A DNA stretch of 9,930 nucleotides, from the NCBI GenBank assembly GCA_002687025.1, contig NYZG01000349.1, positions 1 through 9,930 on the forward strand, written 5' to 3'. A model generated the notes under the pieces. The model saw only the letters and a list, made by a program, of their open reading frames with translations. It searched no databases and was not told where the DNA came from. Source of the DNA: Candidatus Poribacteria bacterium (GTDB lineage: Bacteria > Poribacteria > WGA-4E > GCA-2687025). This document shows, piece after piece, positions 1-6,119 of the stretch (positions within the stretch are counted from its first letter, which is position 1; each line of letters begins with the position of its first letter). The position numbers and the translations under genes are program-made.

Positions 1-14
1 TCACCTCGTAACAC
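1..14 (-). CDS. Possible start of an off-window minus-strand gene (partial, unidentified)
   Basis: On the minus strand a perfect AGGAGG (positions 27 to 22) lies 7 nt before a GTG at 14-12, which opens a frame reading V-L-R-G to the window edge. A second Shine-Dalgarno-like GAGGTGA lies at 7-1, so the true start could instead be just outside the window. Either way, translation of a minus-strand gene downstream of the SQD1-like gene probably begins here. Only four codons are visible, so no function can be given. The gene would be co-directional with the SQD1-like gene and about 110 bp downstream of it. In the opposite direction, open plus-strand tails end at stops near 58-60 and 90, but nothing supports them as coding. 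Confidence 0.35.
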
Positions 15-24
15 GCGGATTCCT

Positions 25-56
25 CCTGTCGATCGGTTCCAACAACCATCGACAGG
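25..56 (-). promoter_or_regulatory. Strong hairpin overlapping a Shine-Dalgarno
   Basis: CCTGTCGAT at 25-33 and ATCGACAGG at 48-56 are perfect 9-base inverted arms. Inside them GGTT (35-38) pairs with AACC (44-47), giving about 13 base pairs with one bulged base (34) and a 5-nt loop (39-43). In minus-strand RNA the 3' arm overlaps half of the AGGAGG at 27-22, so folding would partly hide that ribosome binding site. No run of U follows on either strand, so it is not a classical intrinsic terminator. It could be a translational control hairpin, a symmetric protein-binding site, or a factor-dependent end or processing site for the upstream transcript. The structure is seen directly; its role is inferred. 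Confidence 0.5.
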
Positions 57-123
57 CTAACACCGAATCCGATTTGTCAGACAGACCCTAGGAGCCGCAT
101 CCACGCCGCACAATTACCTACGC

Positions 124-1317
124 TCACGCGCCCTTGGAGAGATACGCGGACTTGCGGCGGGTGCCGTCCCAGCGGATGTCGGGCAGAAGGGCTTCGCGGT
201 GCGCCTCAATGCGGTCCCGGTTGGCGATGAGATCCGTCAGCGTAACCGTGATCTCCGTCTCCATGTCGCGAGACGGCTCGTAGCCGAGGTCGATCAGGTG
301 CTGGCGATCGGGGTTGTAGTAGTGGGTCTCCGCTTCCTTACGCGGATTCTCGATGTTGGCGATCTCGACATCGAGTCCCAGCCCTTCGGCGACGCCCTTG
401 ACCTTCCTGGCCAGCCCGGTGACGTCGTATACCTCTTCGAACTGGTTGAACACGCGGTATTCGCCACTCTCCGGCGGCTTTGTGATCGCCAGATGGAGAC
501 ACTGCATGGAGTCCCGCAACGGCAGGAAGCCGCGCTTCTGGTTCCCCGCCCCGAACACCGTCAACGGGTGACCGGCAACCGACTGCGCGCAGTATCGGTT
601 GATTGCCGTGCCGAATGCCTGGTCGAAGTCGAAGCGCGTGCATAGCCGAGGGTCGTCGCCCATCTCGTCGATGCGCGTGCCGAACACGACGCCCTGCATG
701 ATGTCTGTCGAACGCAGACCCCAGATCTTGCAGGCGAACGTGACGTTGTTCGTGTCGTGCACCTTCGTCTGGTGGTACCAGCTACCCGCCTGACGCGGGA
801 ACGGGAGGCGATCCTTACGTCCCCGGAACTCGATCTCGAAGAAGCCCTCGGGAATGTCGACGTTCGGCGTGCCGTATTCGCCCATCGTCCCGAGCTTGAC
901 GAGGTGCGCGTCCGGGCAGATGTCACGCATCGCGAACAGCGTGTTGATCGTGCCGATGAGGTTGTTCGTGTGCGTGAACGTGCAGTGTTCTACGTCGATC
1001 ATGCTATACGGCGCGCTGGGCATCTCGCCAAGGTGGACGATCGCGTCCGGCTTGAACGACTCCAGGCATGACGCCACGAACGCGTAGTCGCACAGGTCGC
1101 CTTCGGAATAGGCCAGCGGCTTGCCAAACGTCTCCTCGTAAGCCACGGACCGTTCGGACATCGGCAGGATTGGCGTGGCCGACGTAGACCCGACCTCGGC
1201 TACCCACCCGCGCCGCAGCAGCGCGTCGCAGCCACCAACGTCCATGCCCCGAGCGCCAAGGTACTGCGCCAGGCTCCAACCGAGGTAGCCGTCAATGCCC
1301 AGGATGAAAACTCTCAC
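124..1317 (-). CDS. UDP-sulfoquinovose synthase-like NAD-dependent epimerase/dehydratase (SQD1/SqdB family)
   Basis: This 397-residue protein is an extended short-chain dehydrogenase closely resembling plant SQD1 and bacterial SqdB, which make UDP-sulfoquinovose from UDP-glucose and sulfite in the cytosol for sulfolipid. An N-terminal Rossmann fold has GIDGYLG at about residues 7-13. Other family blocks are SAPYSMID (101-108), KLGTMGEYGTPN (141-152) with Thr144 and Glu147, and YHQTK (181-185) with catalytic Tyr181 and Lys185. FNQFEEVYDV and NPRKEAETHYYN mark the C-terminal substrate domain. The length matches the family. The start is GTG at 1317, with GGAGG 5 nt upstream; the open frame to 1497 has no family similarity. 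The residue aligned to Arg101 of Arabidopsis SQD1, as I recall that sequence, is Pro100 here, so the sulfonation step may differ. No sulfoquinovosyltransferase gene is visible in the window. Family membership is secure; the exact product is not. Confidence 0.9.
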   Translation of the reverse strand: MRVFILGIDGYLGWSLAQYLGARGMDVGGCDALLRRGWVAEVGSTSATPILPMSERSVAYEETFGKPLAYSEGDLCDYAFVASCLESFKPDAIVHLGEMPSAPYSMIDVEHCTFTHTNNLIGTINTLFAMRDICPDAHLVKLGTMGEYGTPNVDIPEGFFEIEFRGRKDRLPFPRQAGSWYHQTKVHDTNNVTFACKIWGLRSTDIMQGVVFGTRIDEMGDDPRLCTRFDFDQAFGTAINRYCAQSVAGHPLTVFGAGNQKRGFLPLRDSMQCLHLAITKPPESGEYRVFNQFEEVYDVTGLARKVKGVAEGLGLDVEIANIENPRKEAETHYYNPDRQHLIDLGYEPSRDMETEITVTLTDLIANRDRIEAHREALLPDIRWDGTRRKSAYLSKGA

Positions 1318-1322
1318 TGCGT

Positions 1323-1327
1323 CCTCC
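1323..1327 (-). promoter_or_regulatory. Ribosome binding site that fixes the GTG start of the SQD1-like gene
   Basis: Reading the minus strand, GGAGG is followed by ACGCA and then GTG at 1317-1315. The 5-nt spacing, together with the Rossmann motif beginning immediately after the GTG, favours this start over the in-frame ATG codons near 1497. Confidence 0.75.
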
Positions 1328-1364
1328 AGCGGGTGCCACACACGTGCGCGCAAAAGCCGACGGT

Positions 1365-1394
1365 ATGGTATCCGAACGCCTTGGGAAGGGACAA
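1365..1394 (-). promoter_or_regulatory. Weak sigma-70-like promoter candidate for the SQD1-like gene
   Basis: On the minus strand TTGTCC (1394-1389) and TACCAT (1370-1365) are separated by 18 nt and each matches four of six consensus bases. The -10-like box lies about 47 nt before the GTG start. In such GC-rich DNA this can occur by chance, and the host's promoter consensus is unknown. Confidence 0.2.
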
Positions 1395-1569
1395 CCCGGC
1401 CATCGGACGTCTCGACGACAGCGGCCAAGCGCATTTCAGGCCTGTTCAGCCACTGCCGGCGCGGCCTCTTCGACGCCGGAATCGCGGGTGTCATCACGCC
1501 CCGCTGGTTAGGCGACTTTGGGCTCCCGCCCGAACTCGTCCCACCACCCGTTGGTTCGGAGTGTTCTCT

Positions 1570-1610
1570 GGGCGAGCCCGTGGCGGGCCGGACGGGCCCG
1601 CGCTCGGCCC
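1570..1610 (-). terminator. GC-rich hairpin after the glycosidase-like gene (terminator or mRNA-end structure)
   Basis: GCGGGCC (1583-1589) and GGCCCGC (1595-1601) form a perfect 7-bp stem around a 5-nt loop. The outer arms GGGCGAGC (1570-1577) and GCTCGGCCC (1602-1610) extend it, with an asymmetric bulge at 1578-1582 and one extra G. It sits 28 nt beyond the stop of the glycosidase-like gene. No U-run follows on the minus strand, so it is not a textbook intrinsic terminator. A stabilising 3' structure, attenuation, or a U-less terminator are all possible. Confidence 0.4.
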
Positions 1611-1638
1611 AGAAGGCGCCGGTACTGAGGTGGGAGCG

Positions 1639-3162
1639 CTATGAGGCCTTCACGTACGCCGCCGTCGGCGCATCGCCAAACGGATTCGCCAGCCGTGTGG
1701 AGAACCCACGTCCTCCGACAGTCGCGTCCGCGGTCTCGCCCGTGTAGATATGCAGCCACCGCGCCGATAGCGACGCGGAGCGCGAGACACCGACGAGGTC
1801 GATGCTCACGTCGCCGCCTTCAGGCAGGAAGACGAGGTACTGTCTGCCATGTTCGGCAGAGCAGAGACCGCGGTCCACGTACTCGTTGTCGGGGGCCATG
1901 CGATTCAGGTCCACGTCCGCCATGAAGTCGGCGAGGTATCGGTAGCGCCGCCAGCCCTCGGGCTCAGGGTCGTATTTCACCAAGTCCCAGGACGTGTTGT
2001 TGTAGTAGTACCCGGGATAGCCACCACCCGCGTAGATCGCGTACGTCCAGAGCAGGATGTCCTGCCACGGACGCGTCGTGCGGCTGGAGTAGGTCTTGAT
2101 GTCCTCGGCGCCGAGCTCGTAGCCGTACTCGATGTTCACGTACGGCTTGTCCATCGTGCGGAATCGGCGAGCCGCCTCGCGGTAGTACCGTCGGCAGTCC
2201 GACAGATGGATCTGGTCGGACACGAAGTCCGTCGCGTCGTCGATCGGCGAGCTATGCGCCGCGGAGCCGCCCACGGCATCGTGGACCGTCACGAGATGGT
2301 CGTAGGCGTCCACGTCGCGGATCAGTCCCATGCGGTTCAGCGCGTATCCCGCATCGTCCCACCGCCGCTTGAAGTTGTAGCTCTCCTTGCCGACGTCCCA
2401 CACGAGGTTCCCGTACGCCTGATACCGCGCGACGACGTACCGCCAATACTGGTCGTCATCGGCGGCGTAATGCTCCGGCCAGTTCACCTTCTTGTTCTGC
2501 ACGGAGATCATCAGGTGCGACACGAGACCGCGGGCGTGTAGCGCCGCCATGACCTCGTCGAACTTGCGGAAGAACTCGACGTTCAGGACGGAGTGGTCCG
2601 GCTCGTCGTTCGTCCCACCGAACGGGTAGAGCTCCGGCGGCGAGAAGACCCACTCGTGCGACGGGTCTGAGAATCCCGCGTGGGCGTAGACGTTCATGAC
2701 GATGTAGTTGAAGCCGCGCGCGGCGATCAGGTCGACGAGTTCCTCGAAGGCGGCCGGCCGGCTCTGGTGGATGGCGAACAGCCAGTCACACTCGAACCCG
2801 AGCGGGACGAACGGCGCGCCGTCCTCGAACGCGAACCGGCGCGGATACGAGGGGTCGGTTCCGAGGCGGCCATGCACGTTCGCGTTCGTGTTCGCGACGC
2901 AGTCGATCGCGTCCAACTCCGTGCCGTCCAGCGCGGTGTCTTCGGACGAAACGGAGCCCGTCCACCGGCCCTCCAACGTCGGCGAGAAGCGCACCTTCCA
3001 CGCGCCGTCGCCGTCGTGAAACGCCGGGATGTCGCGGAACGTCGCGCCCGACTCGTGCGTCAGCGTCGCCGAGGCGCGAACGCGAAACGCGTTGTCGTGC
3101 GCCTCGACGCATCGGAGCGTGAAGTCGTGGACGTGGTACTTCTCGACGGTCGCGAGAACCAT
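1639..3162 (-). CDS. DUF5060/DUF4038 TIM-barrel glycoside hydrolase-like protein (apiosidase-like superfamily)
   Basis: This 507-residue protein begins with a beta-sandwich resembling DUF5060 (about 1-95; AFHDGDGAWKVRFSP and GRWTGSV are typical). A (beta/alpha)8 domain like DUF4038 and the GH140 apiosidases follows (about 108-415), with RFAFEDGAPFVPLGFECDW at its start. A small C-terminal beta domain (about 425-505) resembles the 'putative collagen-binding' domain often attached to this barrel. Candidate acidic residues are Glu260 in VWDVGKES and Glu345 in YVNIEYGYE. Clan GH-A enzymes normally have Asn just before the acid/base Glu, whereas Lys259 is there now. No signal peptide is visible, so it probably acts in the cytosol on imported oligosaccharides. 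The ATG at 3162 has a GGGG-type ribosome site 6 nt upstream and lies 14 nt after the dehydrogenase stop, so the two are very likely cotranscribed. The substrate is unknown; apiosides are only one possibility. Confidence 0.8.
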   Translation of the reverse strand: MVLATVEKYHVHDFTLRCVEAHDNAFRVRASATLTHESGATFRDIPAFHDGDGAWKVRFSPTLEGRWTGSVSSEDTALDGTELDAIDCVANTNANVHGRLGTDPSYPRRFAFEDGAPFVPLGFECDWLFAIHQSRPAAFEELVDLIAARGFNYIVMNVYAHAGFSDPSHEWVFSPPELYPFGGTNDEPDHSVLNVEFFRKFDEVMAALHARGLVSHLMISVQNKKVNWPEHYAADDDQYWRYVVARYQAYGNLVWDVGKESYNFKRRWDDAGYALNRMGLIRDVDAYDHLVTVHDAVGGSAAHSSPIDDATDFVSDQIHLSDCRRYYREAARRFRTMDKPYVNIEYGYELGAEDIKTYSSRTTRPWQDILLWTYAIYAGGGYPGYYYNNTSWDLVKYDPEPEGWRRYRYLADFMADVDLNRMAPDNEYVDRGLCSAEHGRQYLVFLPEGGDVSIDLVGVSRSASLSARWLHIYTGETADATVGGRGFSTRLANPFGDAPTAAYVKAS

Positions 3163-3176
3163 GATCTACCCCACTG

Positions 3177-4139
3177 CTATTGGAACACCGAGTACGGGAG
3201 CGGCCTGCCATTCAGACCCGCGAGCAGGTTGTCACGCGCCATCTGCACCATCTTCGTCCGGGTCTGCACCGTCGCGCTGCCGAGGTGCGGCACGACGAGG
3301 ACGTTGTCGAGGGTGAGCAATGGATGGTCGGCCGGGATCGGTTCAGGTTCGGTGACGTCGAGCGCCACAGCAGTGATCTTCCCGACGCGCATCGCCTCGT
3401 AGAGCGCGTCGTGGTCCACGACGCCACCGCGCGCGATGTTCACGAGCACCGCCCGCGATTTCATCAACCCGAGCTCCCGCGTCCCGATGAGGTGGCGCGT
3501 CTCGTCGGACATGGGCGGGTGTAGCGTCACGAAGTCCGACCGCGCCAGCAGGTCGTCGAGTTCGGCGTATTCGATGCCCAGCTCCGCTTCCCAATCGGGG
3601 CGACGGGTCCGCTTGTTGTACAGCACCTTCATATCGAAACCGAGGGCGCGCTTCGCCACGGCGTGTCCGATGCGTCCCATGCCCACGATCCCCAGCGTCG
3701 AGCCGTGGACATCCTGTCCCCAGAGGATGTTTGGGTCGTAGTACTGCCAGTCGCCCGCCTGCACGAGCCGATTCCCCGGCACGACGTTCCGCGCGGCCGC
3801 CAGCAACAGCGCGAAGGTCATGTCGGCGGTGGCATCGCTGAGCACGCCCGGCGTGTTGCCGACTTCGATCCCTCGCGCGCGGGCGGCCTCGGCGTCTATG
3901 TGGTCGTAGCCCACGCCCACGTTGGCGATCACCTTCAGGTCCGGCGCGGCCGCCATCATCTCGTCGGTGATGAGCTCGTGCCCGTAGGTCATCAGGCCGT
4001 CGAGTGGGCCGATCTTCTCCGCCGTCGGCGCGGAGACGGCGCTCGTGTGCCACATCTCGACGTCACACGTCTCCCGGAGTTCGGCGACGATCTCGTCGGG
4101 TATGGGACGTGTGATGAAGACCTTGGACCTGTTTGACAC
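3177..4139 (-). CDS. D-2-hydroxyacid dehydrogenase, glyoxylate/hydroxypyruvate reductase type
   Basis: This 320-residue cytosolic enzyme belongs to the D-isomer-specific 2-hydroxyacid dehydrogenases and most resembles the GRHPR/GyaR group, which reduce glyoxylate or hydroxypyruvate with NAD(P)H. The substrate domain carries ANVGVGYDHID (72-82). The nucleotide-binding motif GIVGMGRIG is at 150-158. Catalytic residues are Arg237 (NIARGGVVD), Glu266 (TEPEP) and His285 (VVPHLGSAT). After the second Rossmann strand the sequence is YNKRTRR (174-180) with no acidic residue, which suggests a preference for NADPH. The length is normal. The start is GTG at 4139 with AAGGAG 6 nt upstream; an out-of-frame ATG overlaps the leader at 4143. 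It is the first gene of the leftward unit and sits 14 bp before the glycosidase-like gene, so it may handle a small hydroxyacid released in sugar breakdown. The exact substrate cannot be read from sequence. Confidence 0.92.
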   Translation of the reverse strand: MSNRSKVFITRPIPDEIVAELRETCDVEMWHTSAVSAPTAEKIGPLDGLMTYGHELITDEMMAAAPDLKVIANVGVGYDHIDAEAARARGIEVGNTPGVLSDATADMTFALLLAAARNVVPGNRLVQAGDWQYYDPNILWGQDVHGSTLGIVGMGRIGHAVAKRALGFDMKVLYNKRTRRPDWEAELGIEYAELDDLLARSDFVTLHPPMSDETRHLIGTRELGLMKSRAVLVNIARGGVVDHDALYEAMRVGKITAVALDVTEPEPIPADHPLLTLDNVLVVPHLGSATVQTRTKMVQMARDNLLAGLNGRPLPYSVFQ

Positions 4140-4249
4140 GCATCGCTCCTTATGACAGAAAGGACGAGGATCGCTCTCGCCGGGGACATCGCGAGCCTAC
4201 CACACACCCGCGCGACGGCAAATTGCTCCCGCGACTCGGATAGGGTGAC
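4140..4249. promoter_or_regulatory. Divergent intergenic region between dehydrogenase and membrane-protein genes
   Basis: These 110 bp must hold the promoters of both the leftward dehydrogenase unit and the rightward membrane-protein gene. The leftward ribosome site AAGGAG is at 4151-4146. A GGGTGA-like site lies just before the ATG at 4250. I see no convincing -35/-10 pair. A short imperfect repeat, GCTCTCGC and GCGAGC around 4175-4197, could be an operator but is too weak to call. Confidence 0.45.
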
Positions 4250-6112
4250 ATGACCAGGCGCGCGTTCATTCTCGGCGGCATGTTGTCCGTCGGGATCGGG
4301 CTCATCCTGCCCGTGACGGAGTTCCTGATACAGGGCACGCGTCTTGGCCTCAGCTCCGCCACGCCCGCCGCGTTCTTCCTACTCTTCGTGATGGTCGTCG
4401 GACCGCAGTACGCGCTCAAGCGACTGCGTCCAGGATGGGCGCTCACACGCGTGGAGTTGCTCGTAGTCTTCTCGATGACAATGGTCGCGACGGTCGTCCC
4501 CACGCGCGGGTTCGGCGGGCCGTTCTTCAGCATGACCACCGGCGCAACGTACTACGCCACCGACGAGAACGAGTGGGACCTCCGCATCCGCCCACATCTG
4601 CCGTCGTCTGCCGTTCCCCTCGACCGGAACGCCGTGCGACTGATGTACGAGGGGTTCGAGCGCGATCCCGTGCCGTGGGAGGCATGGGCACGCCCGCTGA
4701 TATGGTGGGCGGTCTTCGTCCTGGCGATGGCGGTCGCGGTCGTCGCGGCGATGCACCTGCTCCGGCGGGCCTGGATTCAGCAGGAGCGGCTGATCTTCCC
4801 CATATCACAGGTCGCCCTCGCCCTGGTCGAGGATGACGGCGGCAAAGCGCGCGTGGCGCCGATACTGCGGACGCCGCTCTTTTGGGTGGGCTTCCTCCTG
4901 CCGGTCGTCCTGGAAAGCCTGAACGCTCTCAACCGGTACTTCCCACAGATCCCGCGCTTCGAGCCGCGCTGGGTCATACGCCACTCGATCCCGTACGTGA
5001 CGCAGCCGGTGATCCGGTTGAACTTCCTTATGGTCGGATTCGCGTACTTCATCGAGTCGCAGCTATCCTTCAGCCTGTGGGCGTTCTTCCTCCTGTCTCT
5101 TCCGGCGCAGTGGGCGTACGGACGGCTGTTCCAGGGCCACGCCGAGGTCCTGGGGCCGTGGACGGGTAGCGGCCCCGCGGGCGCGATAATGGCGCATCAG
5201 CAGATGGGCGCGATGCTCACGCTGGTGTTCGCGATGGCGTGGCTGGCGCGCCGGTCGATCGCCGCGGAGCGCGGGCAGCTGATTCTGTTCGCGGCGGGCG
5301 CGGGCGCGATGTGCATCATGGTGACGCTCATGGGCGTGCCGGCGTGGGTGTCGCCGCTTGTCGTGGGCGCCGCGATGGTCATCTGGGTGTCGCTGACGCG
5401 GCTCATGGCGCAGGCGGGCATCGCGACGATGGTCCCCGCCATCGTGCCGCTGGGTTTCGTCGTCTCGACGGTCGGCGTCACGGAGCTCGGCGCGGCGGGG
5501 ATGGTCGGCATGGCGCTGACGCTCGTGTGGGTCGGCGACCTGCTGACGTACCTGATGGCGCCGGCGGCGACCGGGATATACCTGCACCACCGCGCGTCCG
5601 TGCGGCGCGGGTCGGGGTCGGCGTCGCTGGTGACCGCGGTGATGCTCAGCCTCGCGGGATGCTACGTGATGACGCTGTATCTCACGGGGACGTACGGCGG
5701 GCTGAACCTACATCCGCAGTACTTCCAGACGTTCCCGGCGCTTCCGTGGAAGTTCGTCGAGTCGAAGCTACACGCGCCTGCCGGGCCTTCTCTATGGGGG
5801 TATGCGTGGACCGGCGTCGGCGCCGCGGCAATGCTGCTGCTGACGTTTGCACACCGGACGTTCGTCTGGTGGCCACTGCATCCGCTGGGGTATCTGGCGC
5901 AGGGCGGGTGGATCGTGAACCAGTTGTGGTTCTCGTTCTTCATCGCGTGGGCGGCGAAGCTGTCGGTGCTGCGTCTGGCGGGCGCGCGTGGTTACGCTAC
6001 GGGCCGCGTGTTCTTCATCGGCGTCATCGTGGGGATGCTTGTCGTCGGCGGGCTGTGGTTGGCGGTCGATGCGATGACCGGGATGCAGGGGAACCGCATA
6101 CGCATCTACTGA
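4250..6112 (+). CDS. Polytopic membrane protein, DUF6785/DUF6784 type (possible transporter)
   Basis: This 620-residue integral membrane protein has about 13-15 hydrophobic segments, for example at residues 5-27, 40-52, 69-84, 150-170, 209-225, 255-290, 320-334, 343-361, 365-385, 391-410, 415-436, 459-479, 514-534, 555-575 and 586-606. Diagnostic-looking blocks are RAWIQQERLIFPISQ (173-187), RLMAQAGIATM (384-394) and PLHPLGYLAQGGW (542-554). I associate these with the DUF6785/DUF6784 family, which is common in Planctomycetes- and Poribacteria-like genomes and distantly resembles oligopeptide-transporter-type proteins. No substrate is established for it. The ATG start at 4250 leads straight into the first membrane segment, and a GGGTGA-like ribosome site lies just upstream. 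It is transcribed divergently from the dehydrogenase-glycosidase unit, so import of a sugar or sugar acid is plausible but inferred. Its stop lies 7 bp from the stop of the convergent kinase gene. Confidence 0.85.
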   Translation: MTRRAFILGGMLSVGIGLILPVTEFLIQGTRLGLSSATPAAFFLLFVMVVGPQYALKRLRPGWALTRVELLVVFSMTMVATVVPTRGFGGPFFSMTTGATYYATDENEWDLRIRPHLPSSAVPLDRNAVRLMYEGFERDPVPWEAWARPLIWWAVFVLAMAVAVVAAMHLLRRAWIQQERLIFPISQVALALVEDDGGKARVAPILRTPLFWVGFLLPVVLESLNALNRYFPQIPRFEPRWVIRHSIPYVTQPVIRLNFLMVGFAYFIESQLSFSLWAFFLLSLPAQWAYGRLFQGHAEVLGPWTGSGPAGAIMAHQQMGAMLTLVFAMAWLARRSIAAERGQLILFAAGAGAMCIMVTLMGVPAWVSPLVVGAAMVIWVSLTRLMAQAGIATMVPAIVPLGFVVSTVGVTELGAAGMVGMALTLVWVGDLLTYLMAPAATGIYLHHRASVRRGSGSASLVTAVMLSLAGCYVMTLYLTGTYGGLNLHPQYFQTFPALPWKFVESKLHAPAGPSLWGYAWTGVGAAAMLLLTFAHRTFVWWPLHPLGYLAQGGWIVNQLWFSFFIAWAAKLSVLRLAGARGYATGRVFFIGVIVGMLVVGGLWLAVDAMTGMQGNRIRIY

Positions 6113-6119
6113 GCGCGCG

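Larger units (their letters stand above)
1318..1638. other. 321 bp non-coding gap between the SQD1-like and glycosidase-like genes
   Basis: No convincing gene lies here. Minus- and plus-strand open frames cross it, but they are Arg/Pro-rich and match no family I recognise. The gap holds the ribosome binding site for the SQD1-like gene, a weak promoter-like pair (1365-1394) and a strong GC hairpin (1570-1610). Its length suggests the SQD1-like gene may have its own promoter rather than relying only on read-through. Confidence 0.6.

Noticed and set aside
1318..1497. 60-residue N-terminal extension of the SQD1-like protein back to ATG codons near 1497
   Set aside because: The extension shows no family similarity, whereas GTG at 1317 has a well-placed GGAGG and leads directly into the Rossmann motif.
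1295..1747. Plus-strand 150-codon open frame across the intergenic gap
   Set aside because: It overlaps both flanking minus-strand genes, has no recognisable domain, and fits a chance open frame in GC-rich DNA.
1849..3402. Long plus-strand open frames (230 and 240 codons) opposite the glycosidase-like gene
   Set aside because: They are antisense shadows dominated by Val, Arg and His, with no recognisable motif, while the minus-strand frame has clear domains.
3343..4053. Second minus-strand open frame (236 codons) within the dehydrogenase gene
   Set aside because: Its Arg-rich sequence is a frame-shifted shadow of the dehydrogenase, whose catalytic motifs are complete.
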